Notes: a model not told the origin generated them from the letters alone. 64,000 bases of DNA from Ulvibacterium sp965248315 (GCF_965248315.1 NZ_CBDFIX010000001.1:62001-126000), one strand, 5' to 3'; positions 1 through 8,791 are shown, counted from the first letter of the stretch. Numbers and translations: made by a program.

Positions 1-2
1 TT

Positions 3-986
3 TCCCAGCAATGGAACCCTGCAAAATTTGCCTTTGCAGAACGTAAAATGGGTATTGGTTTAAGTTATACTCCTTACTTGGAAAGTATAATAACCGACAT
101 ATCCCTTTTGAACGCTAGTTTTTATAACAAAATAAGTGACCAAAGTGCCTTTGCCCTTAGTTTGCGCTATTTCACTCTTGGCGAGATAGAACTAAGGCAG
201 TTTGCCAATGACCCTGGAACTTTGGCCAAACCCAATGAACTGGCTTTGGATGGATCATATTCCTTAAAACTGAGCCCTACGTTTTCCATGGCAGTGGGCG
301 GTAGATTTATACGTTCCAATCTAAGACTGCCCCAACAAGGAGACGTGGACTCGCAAGCGGCTAGCTCATTTGCAGTTGATATTGCGGGGTTTTATCGATC
401 AAGGGAAATTGCATATGATAAGTTTGATGGACGTTGGAGAGCTGGTTTCAATATTTCCAATTTGGGAGGCAAGATACAATACGATGAGGGTGGACAGGAA
501 AACTTTTTGCCTACCAATCTAAAGTTTGGTTTTGGATTTGACTTCATCCTAGATCAGGATAATGTAATAGGGCTTACTTCAGAATTCAACAAACTTTTGG
601 TTCCTACACCTCGGGATTTTGATGGCGATGGCGATGTAGATTCGGACGATAACGACGAGTACCAGAATATCGGGTTTTTTAATGGCGTTTTTGAATCGTT
701 TGGTGATGCTCCGGACGGTTTTAGCGAGGAACTTAAAGAGTTTACGTGGGCCTTGGGTGCCGAATACGTATATCAGAATGCGTTTATGGTACGAACGGGA
801 TACTTTAACGAAAGCGAGGAGAAAGGTTCTAGAAAGTTCTTTACATTGGGTGCGGGATTCCGGTTTAAAGCTGCCCAGATAGATTTGTCTTATCTATTCT
901 CCACTTCCCAAGTACGAAATCCATTGGAAAACACCTTGCGGTTTTCACTTACCTTCAACTTAGGCGAGGAGTACCTTAACGATTAA
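3..986 (+). CDS. porV: PorV, type IX secretion outer-membrane protein (5' truncated)
   Basis: Outer-membrane beta-barrel protein of the FadL-like PorV/LptO family, which in Bacteroidota shuttles type IX secretion cargo to the attachment complex. The reading frame is open from base 3, before the first ATG at 48, and encodes SQQWNPAKFAFAE, a typical internal PorV segment, so the N-terminus and signal peptide lie upstream of the window. Alternating beta-strand pattern, a hydrophilic Asp-rich insertion around bases 620-660 (DFDGDGDVDSDD, resembling a calcium-binding loop) and a C-terminal strand ending LTFNLGEEYLND fit the family. In related genomes porU precedes porV and cdd follows, as here. 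Confidence 0.88.
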   Translation, partial: SQQWNPAKFAFAERKMGIGLSYTPYLESIITDISLLNASFYNKISDQSAFALSLRYFTLGEIELRQFANDPGTLAKPNELALDGSYSLKLSPTFSMAVGGRFIRSNLRLPQQGDVDSQAASSFAVDIAGFYRSREIAYDKFDGRWRAGFNISNLGGKIQYDEGGQENFLPTNLKFGFGFDFILDQDNVIGLTSEFNKLLVPTPRDFDGDGDVDSDDNDEYQNIGFFNGVFESFGDAPDGFSEELKEFTWALGAEYVYQNAFMVRTGYFNESEEKGSRKFFTLGAGFRFKAAQIDLSYLFSTSQVRNPLENTLRFSLTFNLGEEYLND

Positions 987-1019
987 AAATTAGTTTTCAT
1001 TACATAAAAGTAATATGAC

Positions 1020-1046
1020 AAAACCTGCCTTTGTGCGGGTTTTGTT
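1020..1046 (+). terminator. Rho-independent terminator after porV
   Basis: Stem AAAACCTGC / GCGGGTTTT with a 6-nt loop (one U-G pair), ending in a T run. Lies between porV and cdd, so cdd probably has its own transcript. Confidence 0.6.
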
Positions 1047-1079
1047 AATTTTATTGGAAGTCCATATCAACCCTTACCT

Positions 1080-1562
1080 ATGAAAAAGCAAAAAGTGTGT
1101 TTTGAATTGCAGGTGTTCAACTCCCTTAATGAACTTTCCCCAGAGCGTAAAGAATTGATAAAAAAGGCGGTAGAGGCTCGGAAAAATGCCTACGCACCTT
1201 ATTCCAATTTTCAGGTCGGTGCAGCGGTTCTATTGGAGAATGGAAAAGTGGTGATTGGCAATAATCAAGAAAATGCCTCTTTTCCTTCCGGCCTATGTGC
1301 AGAAAGGGTTGCGGTATTTCAAGCTGGGGCCAAATACCCCGGGGAGACCATCAGGTCCATAGCCATATCGGCAGCCTCAAAAAGACACACCGTGGATAAA
1401 CCTGTGGCTCCATGTGGAAATTGTAGACAATCCATATCGGAATATGAAGTACGACAGAAGAGCCCAATTGAACTTTTTTTAATGGGTGAAGTAGGACAAA
1501 TTATAAGGTGCGCCTCTATCGCTGATATTCTTCCCCTGGCTTTCGATACTTCCTTTTTATAA
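1080..1562 (+). CDS. cdd: Cytidine deaminase
   Basis: Zinc-dependent cytidine/deoxycytidine deaminase of pyrimidine salvage, cytosolic. The 160-residue protein has the homotetrameric-type core: YAPYSNFQVGAA substrate segment, the catalytic CAE motif (GLCAERVAVF) and the second zinc-ligand pair PCGNC. Length is a little above the usual 130-140 because of a 20-30 residue N-terminal extension (MKKQKVCFELQVFNSL), common in Bacteroidota homologues. It sits between porV and pdhA in the usual flavobacterial order. No overlap with neighbours; 190 nt of AT-rich DNA separates it from pdhA. Confidence 0.95.
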   Translation: MKKQKVCFELQVFNSLNELSPERKELIKKAVEARKNAYAPYSNFQVGAAVLLENGKVVIGNNQENASFPSGLCAERVAVFQAGAKYPGETIRSIAISAASKRHTVDKPVAPCGNCRQSISEYEVRQKSPIELFLMGEVGQIIRCASIADILPLAFDTSFL

Positions 1563-1668
1563 GAATTCATTTTTTCCGATAAATTGAAGTCTGGGTCATG
1601 GAAATTTCTAGGTATCCAATAGCAATTGCCTTTTACTTCAATTTTTTTTATCCATTCATTTATATGTG

Positions 1669-1676
1669 TATTTTTG
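1669..1676 (+). promoter_or_regulatory. Bacteroidota -7 promoter element, pdhA
   Basis: TATTTTTG, an exact match to the Bacteroidota consensus TAnnTTTG, 78 nt before the pdhA start. No clear TTG at the usual distance upstream, so this is a half-supported promoter with a roughly 70-nt leader. Confidence 0.5.
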
Positions 1677-1753
1677 TTTTTCTTTCAATACTCCAATTAT
1701 TTTCTAAAAAATTGGGATTTGATTGATTGGAATTTCAATAAAAAAATCAGTTG

Positions 1754-2752
1754 ATGGAAAAAATAACTAAGGAAACCTATCTGAAATGGTATGAGGACAT
1801 GCTTTTTTGGAGGAAATTTGAGGATAAACTTGCAGCTGTTTATATCCAACAAAAGGTCAGGGGGTTTCTTCATTTGTACAATGGGCAAGAGGCGGTATTG
1901 GCTGGAGCTTTACACGCTATGGATCTTACCAAGGATAAGATGATTACGGCCTATCGAAACCATGTGCAGCCTATTGGCATGGGCGTTGACCCTAAAAAAG
2001 TCATGGCCGAACTCTATGGAAAAGTTACCGGTACGTCAAAAGGAATGGGGGGGTCAATGCATATTTTCTCCAAAGAGCATCGGTTTTATGGCGGTCATGG
2101 AATTGTGGGAGGACAAATACCTCTAGGAGCGGGATTGGCCTTTGCTGATAAGTATTTTAAACGAGATGCCGTAACCTTGTGCTACATGGGCGATGGCGCA
2201 GTAAGGCAGGGCTCTTTGCACGAAAGTTTTAATTTGGCCATGCTATGGCAACTTCCGGTGGTCTTCGTTTGCGAGAACAACGGTTATGCCATGGGTACTT
2301 CGGTGGCACGCACATCCCATAGTACGGAAATATGGAAGCTTGGATTGGGTTATGAGATGCCCTGTGGTCCCGTTGATGGAATGGACCCCGTTACGGTGGC
2401 TAAGGAAATGAACAAGGCCATCGAAAGGGCCAGAAGTGGAGGTGGGCCTACCTTTTTGGAAATGAAGACCTATAGGTATAGAGGACATTCCATGTCCGAT
2501 GCACAACACTATCGAACCAAAGATGAGGTTGAGGAATATAAAAAGATAGATCCCATTACCCAAGTTCTGGATGTTATCAAGGAAAAAAACTATGCTTCGG
2601 AAGATCAGATCAAGGAGATTGATAAGCGGGTAAAGGACAAGGTTAAGGAATGTGAAAAATTTGCAGAGGAATCGGAATACCCGCCTGTAAATCAATTATA
2701 TGATATGGTCTACGAACAGGAAGACTATCCATTTGTACAACATAAACTATAG
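1754..2752 (+). CDS. pdhA: Pyruvate dehydrogenase E1 component, alpha subunit
   Basis: ThDP-dependent E1-alpha that decarboxylates pyruvate together with E1-beta. The 332-residue protein shows the ThDP/Mg motif GDGAVRQGSLHESFNLA followed by NNGYAMGTS, and the phosphorylation-loop region YRYRGHSMSD typical of E1-alpha. The ATG at 1754 is preferred over the TTG at 1751. It is followed after 4 nt by the E2 gene, so the two form an operon, but the E1-beta gene is not here: it lies alone about 23 kb away at 25924. No E3 (lipoamide dehydrogenase) is in the window. Confidence 0.96.
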   Translation: MEKITKETYLKWYEDMLFWRKFEDKLAAVYIQQKVRGFLHLYNGQEAVLAGALHAMDLTKDKMITAYRNHVQPIGMGVDPKKVMAELYGKVTGTSKGMGGSMHIFSKEHRFYGGHGIVGGQIPLGAGLAFADKYFKRDAVTLCYMGDGAVRQGSLHESFNLAMLWQLPVVFVCENNGYAMGTSVARTSHSTEIWKLGLGYEMPCGPVDGMDPVTVAKEMNKAIERARSGGGPTFLEMKTYRYRGHSMSDAQHYRTKDEVEEYKKIDPITQVLDVIKEKNYASEDQIKEIDKRVKDKVKECEKFAEESEYPPVNQLYDMVYEQEDYPFVQHKL

Positions 2753-2756
2753 TTAA

Positions 2757-4436
2757 ATGGCAGAAGTAATAAATATGCCCCGTTTGAGCGATACCATGGA
2801 AGAAGGTACCGTGGCCAAATGGTTAAAAAAGGTTGGTGACAAAGTAGAGGAAGGTGACATACTTGCCGAGATAGAGACGGACAAGGCTACTATGGAATTC
2901 GAGTCGTTTCACGAGGGGACATTATTGCATATAGGTATCCAAGAAGGAGATGGAGCTCCCGTGGATACCCTTTTGGCCATTATTGGTGATGATGGTGAGG
3001 ACATTTCAGGACTTTTGAACGGCGCTTCCCCCGCCGCTGTGGAGGAAAGCTCCTCTTCTGGCGAGGCTTCCAAGGGTGCCGCAACGGATGAAATTTCAGA
3101 AGATGATGGACAAGCCAGCTCTACTACGGAGGTTTCTGCGGAAATACCGGAGGGGGTCGAAATTATTAAAATGCCCCGTTTGAGTGATACCATGGAGGAA
3201 GGTACTGTTGCTACTTGGTTGAAAAAAGTAGGTGACACCGTGGAAGAAGGCGATATTTTGGCCGAAATTGAAACGGACAAGGCCACTATGGAATTTGAAT
3301 CGTTTTACTCCGGTACGCTGTTGCATATTGGGATTGAAGAAGGAGGTTCCGCCCCTGTTGATGAGGTATTGGCCGTTATTGGTCCTGAAGGGACTAATGT
3401 AGATGCAGTTTTAAATGCCAAGCCTTCCATTGCAGTTGCAAACGATGAGTCAAAGTCGGATAAAAAAGAAGAAACGGTTTCGGAATCAAAGGTAGAGACC
3501 ACCACAGAAACAAAAACCGTTGCTGATGGTCAGCGTATTTTTGTGTCACCTTTGGCCAAAAAAATGGCTCAGGAAAAAGGAATAAACCTAAACGATGTAA
3601 ATGGAAGTGGAGATCATGGGCGAATAGTTAAGCGGGACATTGAAAATTACAAACCTTCAGAAGCTCCAAAGCCTGCCACCCAACCAACAACAAGTACGTC
3701 CGAAGAAGTTCCGGTGAAACAGGCCATAACACCTATTAATCTTCCAGTAGGGGAGGAAAGTAGCGAAGAAGTCAAAAACTCACAGATGCGTAAGGTTATT
3801 GCCAAGCGCTTAGGGGAGTCCAAATTTTCGGCGCCCCATTACTATTTGACTATTGAGGTGGATATGGACAATGCGATAGCCTCAAGAAAACAAATCAATG
3901 ATTTACCGGATACTAAGGTCTCTTTCAATGATATGGTGGTCAAGGCCTGCGCCATGGCACTGAAAAAGCACCCACAGGTCAATACAACATGGGGAGGGGA
4001 TACTATAATCTACAAACATCATGTGCATATTGGCGTAGCCGTTGCGGTGGATGAAGGCTTGGTTGTCCCTGTGCTCAAATTTACCGATCAAATGAGCCTC
4101 ACCCAAATTGGGGCATCAGTTAAGGATTTGGCGGGCAGGGCCAGAAACAAAAAATTGACTCCGGCAGAAATGGAAGGAAGTACTTTTACAGTTTCCAATT
4201 TGGGAATGTTTGGAATTGTGGAATTTACCTCCATTATCAATCAACCCAATTCGGCGATTCTTTCCGTTGGTGCCATAGTTCAAAAACCGGTGGTCAAAAA
4301 TGGGGAAATAGTAGTAGGGAACACGATGAAGGTCACTTTGGCCTGTGATCATAGGACGGTAGATGGTGCTACGGGGGCACAATATTTGTTAACCCTACGT
4401 TCCTATTTGGAGAATCCGGTCACGATGTTGGCATAA
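2757..4436 (+). CDS. pdhC: Pyruvate dehydrogenase E2 (dihydrolipoamide acetyltransferase), two lipoyl domains
   Basis: E2 core of the pyruvate dehydrogenase complex, 559 residues. Order of domains: lipoyl domain 1 (about residues 2-85), acidic Ser/Ala-rich linker, lipoyl domain 2 (about 135-215), linker, E3-binding domain (about 260-300, FVSPLAKKMAQEKGINL), linker, catalytic chloramphenicol-acetyltransferase-like domain (about 345-559) with the C-terminal DHRTVDGA active-site motif. Both lipoyl domains carry the ETDKATMEFES lipoylation motif with the target lysine. The two lipoyl domains are nearly identical, indicating internal duplication. The gene begins 4 nt after pdhA and ends before a strong terminator. 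Confidence 0.96.
   Translation: MAEVINMPRLSDTMEEGTVAKWLKKVGDKVEEGDILAEIETDKATMEFESFHEGTLLHIGIQEGDGAPVDTLLAIIGDDGEDISGLLNGASPAAVEESSSSGEASKGAATDEISEDDGQASSTTEVSAEIPEGVEIIKMPRLSDTMEEGTVATWLKKVGDTVEEGDILAEIETDKATMEFESFYSGTLLHIGIEEGGSAPVDEVLAVIGPEGTNVDAVLNAKPSIAVANDESKSDKKEETVSESKVETTTETKTVADGQRIFVSPLAKKMAQEKGINLNDVNGSGDHGRIVKRDIENYKPSEAPKPATQPTTSTSEEVPVKQAITPINLPVGEESSEEVKNSQMRKVIAKRLGESKFSAPHYYLTIEVDMDNAIASRKQINDLPDTKVSFNDMVVKACAMALKKHPQVNTTWGGDTIIYKHHVHIGVAVAVDEGLVVPVLKFTDQMSLTQIGASVKDLAGRARNKKLTPAEMEGSTFTVSNLGMFGIVEFTSIINQPNSAILSVGAIVQKPVVKNGEIVVGNTMKVTLACDHRTVDGATGAQYLLTLRSYLENPVTMLA
2763..3400 (+). repeat. Internal duplication encoding the two lipoyl domains
   Basis: The segments 2763-2990 and 3160-3390 encode near-identical lipoyl domains (both have MPRLSDTMEEGTVA, VGD.VEEGDILAEIETDK and GTLLHIGI). 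The DNA differs mainly at third codon positions, so the duplication is old and maintained by selection. Confidence 0.85.
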
Positions 4437-4477
4437 TTTGAAAACCTTCTTTTTGAAGGAGATTTTTTAAAATAATT

Positions 4478-4507
4478 AAAGCACCCCTTTTTTGCGGGTG
4501 CTTTTTT
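4478..4507 (+). terminator. Rho-independent terminator after pdhC
   Basis: Stem AAAGCACCC / GGGTGCTTT with a short T/G loop, followed by six Ts. Closes the pdhA-pdhC operon. A TATCTTTA element (4507-4514), a near-match to the Bacteroidota -7 box, overlaps its T run and may start transcription of the M28 peptidase gene. Confidence 0.85.
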
Positions 4508-4532
4508 ATCTTTAGGAACAAAATTAGTTGTT

Positions 4533-5603
4533 ATGAAATATTTCTTCCGAATACTTATCTTGTCGATTTTAATGGGTTGTGGTGCTACAAAACTCAAACA
4601 GATCGATGCCGATAACATTCCAAAAACATCAGAAGTTTCAAATGAAAGTGTAGCCGTTTCACCAACTGACATCAAATCTACTTCCGCAACGGAATCGACT
4701 AAAAGAACAAATTCCAAATCATCCACCTCAAAACTTCAATTTTCGGATGATACCCGGGTAAAGGGGATATTAAATTTTTTAGCCTCGGATGAACTGGAAG
4801 GACGGGATTCGGGAAGCGAGGGAATAGAAAAGGCAGCACAATTTATTGAAGGCATATTTACCCAAAACAAAATTGCTCCTTATTTTGATTCGTATAGGGA
4901 TACCTTGTCCAATTTCAGTAAACCATCATATAATATAGTGGGCTGGTTAGAAGGGAACGATACCGCGCTGAAAAATGAATTTATCCTTATCGGAGCACAT
5001 TATGATCACATAGGAAGAATTGAACCGGAGGGTGGTGATTCTATAGCCAATGGTGCGAACGACAATGCTTCTGGGACCACTACGGTTTTGGAATTGGCCC
5101 GTTATTTTGGAAATGCCAGAACCAATAAACGAAGTATTATGTTTGTGCTTTTCAGTGCCGAGGAAAAGGGACTTTTGGGGTCAAAACATCTGGCCGAAAA
5201 GCTGAAGGCACAAAACTTAAATCTCTATCTGGTCCTTAATTATGAAATGGTTGGTGTTCCCTTGTTGGATAAGGAATATCTGACCTATGCCAGCGGGTAT
5301 GAAAAATCCAATCTTGCCCAAGTATGCAATGCCTATGCGGGACAGGAATTGGTCGGGTTTTTGCCTACTGCCCAAAAATTCGGTTTGTTCCAACGGTCCG
5401 ACAACTATCCTTTTTATGAAGCGTTCAATGTACCCGCACATACCTTTTGTACTTTTGATTTTACCAATTTTGATCAGTATCATAAAGTTGGGGACGAGGC
5501 TGATCTTATGGATTTTGAACACATGGCCTATTTGGTAAATCAGTTTATACCGGTTGTGGAGGGAGTGGCCAATACACCTTTGAAGGAAATAAAATACAAC
5601 TAA
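4533..5603 (+). CDS. M28-family zinc aminopeptidase-like lipoprotein
   Basis: Probable periplasmic or outer-membrane-anchored metallopeptidase. The N-terminus (KYFFRILILSILMGC) is a lipoprotein signal with cysteine at residue 16, followed by a Ser/Thr-rich spacer to about residue 70. The M28 core shows the zinc ligands in order: HYDH, GANDNASGTT (bridging Asp), FSAEEKGLLGS (Glu-Glu) and a late His in FDQYHKVGDEADL. At the position of the usual fourth-ligand Asp the sequence reads NYEMVG, with Glu in its place. Length of 356 residues is usual for the family. The stop overlaps the start of the downstream SDR gene (TAATG), so the two are translationally coupled. Substrate unknown. Confidence 0.88.
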   Translation: MKYFFRILILSILMGCGATKLKQIDADNIPKTSEVSNESVAVSPTDIKSTSATESTKRTNSKSSTSKLQFSDDTRVKGILNFLASDELEGRDSGSEGIEKAAQFIEGIFTQNKIAPYFDSYRDTLSNFSKPSYNIVGWLEGNDTALKNEFILIGAHYDHIGRIEPEGGDSIANGANDNASGTTTVLELARYFGNARTNKRSIMFVLFSAEEKGLLGSKHLAEKLKAQNLNLYLVLNYEMVGVPLLDKEYLTYASGYEKSNLAQVCNAYAGQELVGFLPTAQKFGLFQRSDNYPFYEAFNVPAHTFCTFDFTNFDQYHKVGDEADLMDFEHMAYLVNQFIPVVEGVANTPLKEIKYN

Positions 5604-6280
5604 TGGCAAATGTTATCATTACCGGATGTAGTCGGGGTATTGGTTTTGAACTGGCCCGATTATTTGCAGATGAAGGGCATCAGGTTTTGGCTCTTTCCCG
5701 AAATGCAAAGCCTATCCTTGATTTGGCTCATCCCAATATTTCTGCATTCCCTTTTGATCTTTGCCAGGAGAGCGACTTGAAAAAATTAAATAATTTTTTA
5801 AAAGAATGGGATACTGTTGATCTTCTCGTCAACAACGCCGGGATGCTGTTGAACAAACCATTTTTGGAGACCACGGTTCAGGAATTTAGGGAGGTATACA
5901 AGGTGAATGTCTTTGGAGTAGCGGAAATTGTGAAAATCGTTCTCCCCATGATGCCTAAAAATGGGCATGTGATAAACATCAGTTCCATGGGTGGCGTACA
6001 GGGTAGTGTAAAATTTCCTGGATTGTCTGCCTATAGTTCCAGTAAAGGAGCATTGATTACCTTGACCGAACTTTGGGCAGAGGAATATAAGGAAACGGGC
6101 CCCTCCTTTAATGTTTTAGCATTGGGTGCTGTACAAACGGAAATGTTGGAAGAAGCTTTTCCAGGGTATCAAGCCCCGACTACTGCTCTTGAAATGGCTA
6201 CCTATATTAAAGAATTTGCCTTGATGGGGCATAAGCTCTATAATGGGAAATTGCTGCAGGTGAGCAATAGTACCCCATAA
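5603..6280 (+). CDS. Short-chain dehydrogenase/reductase (SDR) family oxidoreductase
   Basis: Rossmann-fold NAD(P)H oxidoreductase of 225 residues. Visible signature: N-terminal cofactor loop TGCSRGIGFELA, NNAG motif, catalytic Ser in INISSMGGVQG and the YSSSKGAL catalytic Tyr/Lys pair. The basic residue in the glycine loop (SRGIG) favours NADPH. It is shorter than classical 250-residue SDRs because the C-terminal substrate region is trimmed. Its start overlaps the stop of the M28 gene by one base. Substrate cannot be told from sequence. Confidence 0.9.
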   Translation: MANVIITGCSRGIGFELARLFADEGHQVLALSRNAKPILDLAHPNISAFPFDLCQESDLKKLNNFLKEWDTVDLLVNNAGMLLNKPFLETTVQEFREVYKVNVFGVAEIVKIVLPMMPKNGHVINISSMGGVQGSVKFPGLSAYSSSKGALITLTELWAEEYKETGPSFNVLALGAVQTEMLEEAFPGYQAPTTALEMATYIKEFALMGHKLYNGKLLQVSNSTP

Positions 6281-6290
6281 GTTTTTTACT

Positions 6291-8021
6291 TTATAAAATG
6301 GAGTTCTCAATTTCCAAATCGGCATGTTTCCAGGCATTTTCAAATTCTTCTTTTATTTTGCCTGCCTCATCCATTTCGCCTTGGGCCTTTAGACTTTGAT
6401 ATAGCCCCATCAATGACCACCCATTTTGCCTGAGTTCCTTCAGGTCTTCTTTGTAGATTTTCTCGGCCTCTTTATACTTTTCTGCCTTAATCAAAGCGGC
6501 CCCCAAGGTCTGACGCGATGGAATATGCCACGGGGAAGGTTCACTATATATCAGCTGGTCTTCCAGTACTACAGCCTTTTCAAGCTGTTCAATGGCCTTT
6601 GAAACGTTTCCCTCGTACAAGGCAACTTCACCGGCTACTACTGCATGGGCTACCTTGGCAATACTTGAAGTTGGGTTGGTGTAATTCGCGATTACATTCT
6701 CAAGTTCAGGGTCTTCCTTCATAATCGCAATGGCCTGTAACTCCTCTTTGGCCTCTTTTAAGTTGTTCTTTCTCAGAAAAGCTATTCCACGGGCGTAATG
6801 CCATATCAATTTTAGATGTTTGTAATCGTCCCCTTGATTGGGAATGGTTAATACCTCATTCCATTTCCCAAATCGGGTATAGGCCAAAAGTGGGGTCGAT
6901 GCAAAATCCTGTAGGAAAGGTAAGGTCCGTAATTCGGAAATAGGAACCTTCTCTGCAGTTTTTTGGGCGGCTTCGATGGCCATTTTGCTGTTCCCAAGTA
7001 AACTGGCAGCGGACCATAAAAAATGTAGGTTGTGTGGATAATATCCCAAAGGATACATCCCTTGTGAATAACATTGGGAGATATAATCCTCATCTGCAAG
7101 TATAGCTTTTTGGTTTGATTTTACCGCATCGAGATACCGACCAACACGAATGTAAATATGTGAGGGCATATGTACGAGGTGCCCTGCCGCCGGCATGAGT
7201 CCACCCAATTTGTCCGCACTAGGAATTGCCAGATCAGGTTTGGGCAGCTCTACCATATGGATATAATAATGATGTGCTCCAGGATGATCAGCATTAATGT
7301 TGATGGCCTTTTCCAAAGCGGCTTTTCCCCTTAGGGTATTTGGGGCGGGATTTCCATCGACATCCCAATAGTTCCAGGGCATGGTGTTCATAATGGAGGC
7401 TGCATATAAGGTTTGGATATCGGCATCTTGGGGAAACCTCTCGGCTACCTTGGCCATGGCGTTCATATAGTCCTTGTTCAATCCGACGATATCTTCCATT
7501 AAATCGGCACTGTAACGGGAGGCCAAAGCTGAAATGAGTTCCTGTTCTTTTGAGCTTACCCTGCTGGCTAATTTTTGTGCATGGAGCAACGCCTCAAAGG
7601 CCTTCGTTTTTCGCTCATCATCAGGCAGGGCATCATTGATATTAGGGCCAAGTGCATAAGCCTGTCCCCAAAAGGCCATGGCCGCGTTGGGATCCAAACG
7701 TGCAGCTTCCATGAAGGAACGATGGGCCTCGGCATGGTTAAAGGCATAGGTTAGGCGCAGCCCCTGATCAAAAAATTCCTGTGCCTGGGCTACAGAGGTG
7801 GAAATGTCAAAACTGTGATTTCCCAAATTTTCAAAAAGTGGGGCAATCTGTTGGGTAGTGTCTACGGCACTCAACATAAATTTGGCAACGGTACACTTTA
7901 TAAAGTTCATCGAAGCCATTTGTGGAACCGGTTCGTTTTCCTGCTTTGTTTCTGAAAAAATGAAAGTGGCAATTGCTAAAACGCCCATTGCACCCAAAAA
8001 CATGATCTGTCTTTTTTTCAT
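6291..8021 (-). CDS. TPR-repeat protein with N-terminal membrane anchor
   Basis: A 576-residue protein beginning with a basic stretch and one hydrophobic helix (MFLGAMGVLAIATFIF), so it is exported or anchored in the inner membrane. The rest is alpha-helical with several tetratricopeptide-like pairs: AQEFFDQGLRLTYAFNHAEA near residue 85, and clear TPR motifs near the C-terminus (KAEKYKEAEKIYKEDLKEL). No catalytic motif was recognised. Related proteins are simply annotated as tetratricopeptide-repeat proteins. It converges with the SDR gene (10-nt gap) and diverges from the SprT-like gene. Confidence 0.85.
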   Translation of the reverse strand: MKKRQIMFLGAMGVLAIATFIFSETKQENEPVPQMASMNFIKCTVAKFMLSAVDTTQQIAPLFENLGNHSFDISTSVAQAQEFFDQGLRLTYAFNHAEAHRSFMEAARLDPNAAMAFWGQAYALGPNINDALPDDERKTKAFEALLHAQKLASRVSSKEQELISALASRYSADLMEDIVGLNKDYMNAMAKVAERFPQDADIQTLYAASIMNTMPWNYWDVDGNPAPNTLRGKAALEKAININADHPGAHHYYIHMVELPKPDLAIPSADKLGGLMPAAGHLVHMPSHIYIRVGRYLDAVKSNQKAILADEDYISQCYSQGMYPLGYYPHNLHFLWSAASLLGNSKMAIEAAQKTAEKVPISELRTLPFLQDFASTPLLAYTRFGKWNEVLTIPNQGDDYKHLKLIWHYARGIAFLRKNNLKEAKEELQAIAIMKEDPELENVIANYTNPTSSIAKVAHAVVAGEVALYEGNVSKAIEQLEKAVVLEDQLIYSEPSPWHIPSRQTLGAALIKAEKYKEAEKIYKEDLKELRQNGWSLMGLYQSLKAQGEMDEAGKIKEEFENAWKHADLEIENSIL

Positions 8022-8086
8022 GGTAATGGTAGTATATTTAAATTGCTGTAATAAATTGGATGTATAATCCTTTCCGGGGAGAACTG

Positions 8087-8118
8087 CTTTAAAAGCTCTG
8101 TATCTCAGGCTTTTAAAG
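8087..8118. repeat. Perfect 10-bp inverted repeat in divergent promoter region
   Basis: Arms CTTTAAAAGC (8087-8096) and GCTTTTAAAG (8109-8118) are perfect complements around a 12-nt spacer; inside the spacer CTG and CAG can pair further with one bulged base. Lies between the divergently transcribed TPR and SprT-like genes. Confidence 0.8.
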
Positions 8119-8145
8119 ATAGGAAAAATTTGTTGAATTTTTGTT

Positions 8146-8179
8146 TTGAAGAGATGTCAATAGAAAATTCCTATTTTTG
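8146..8179 (+). promoter_or_regulatory. Bacteroidota promoter, SprT-like gene
   Basis: TTG at 8146-8148, 23-nt spacer, TATTTTTG at 8172-8179 (exact TAnnTTTG). The predicted transcription start falls at or within a few bases of the ATG at 8185, so the transcript may be leaderless. Confidence 0.6.
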
Positions 8180-8184
8180 TCCCA

Positions 8185-8787
8185 ATGGATAAAACCCTTA
8201 AAAAATATCTGCCGGAACGGGCCGTAACCCCTTGTCTGCAGCTTATCCAGAAAACTGGGGTTCACCTCAAGATTACAAACCATAGGGTTACCCGGCATGG
8301 TGATTATAGGAGACTGCCCAATGGATTGCACCAAATCACCATAAATGCTACCTTAAACCCTTACCGCTTCTTGATTACCTTGATTCATGAGATTGCCCAT
8401 TTGGTAGCTTTTGAAAAGTATGGCAGACGAATAAAACCTCATGGGCTGGAGTGGAAGCGAACTTTCCAATATTTGATGTTGCCCTTTATTCGTCCTGAGA
8501 TTTTCCCTTCCAAGTTATTGCCCATATTGGCCAAACATTTTAAGAATCCCAAGGCAAGTAGCGATACGGATGCCCATTTATCTTTGGCACTAAAACAATT
8601 CGATATTGGACATGCAGATAAAACCTACATTTTTCAATTACCTTTAGGGAGCATTTTTCGCATCTATAACGGCAAATTGTTTAAAAAAGGGAATAAACGT
8701 GTAAAACGTTATGAATGTGTGGAAATAGATACTGGCAAATTATATTTATTTCAACCTAATGCCGAGGTAGAATTGATTACAGATTGA
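8185..8787 (+). CDS. SprT-like zinc metalloprotein
   Basis: Cytosolic protein of 200 residues with a SprT-like zinc-metallopeptidase domain: HEIAHLVAFEKYG supplies the HExxH-type zinc site (HEIAH), and a third ligand is offered by HGLEWKRTF about 20 residues later. The C-terminal part (about 130-200) is basic and beta-rich; unlike human Spartan or some bacterial SprT proteins it has no cysteine zinc ribbon. The SprT family includes DNA-protein crosslink proteases, but activity here is inferred only from the motif. The gene is 4 nt upstream of the mannose-1-phosphate guanylyltransferase gene, forming a short operon. Confidence 0.85.
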   Translation: MDKTLKKYLPERAVTPCLQLIQKTGVHLKITNHRVTRHGDYRRLPNGLHQITINATLNPYRFLITLIHEIAHLVAFEKYGRRIKPHGLEWKRTFQYLMLPFIRPEIFPSKLLPILAKHFKNPKASSDTDAHLSLALKQFDIGHADKTYIFQLPLGSIFRIYNGKLFKKGNKRVKRYECVEIDTGKLYLFQPNAEVELITD

Positions 8788-8791
8788 TACT

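Noticed and set aside
610..665. Asp-rich DGDGDVDSDD stretch in PorV as a dockerin or EF-hand domain
   Set aside because: A single short loop within a beta-barrel protein; best seen as a calcium-binding extracellular loop.
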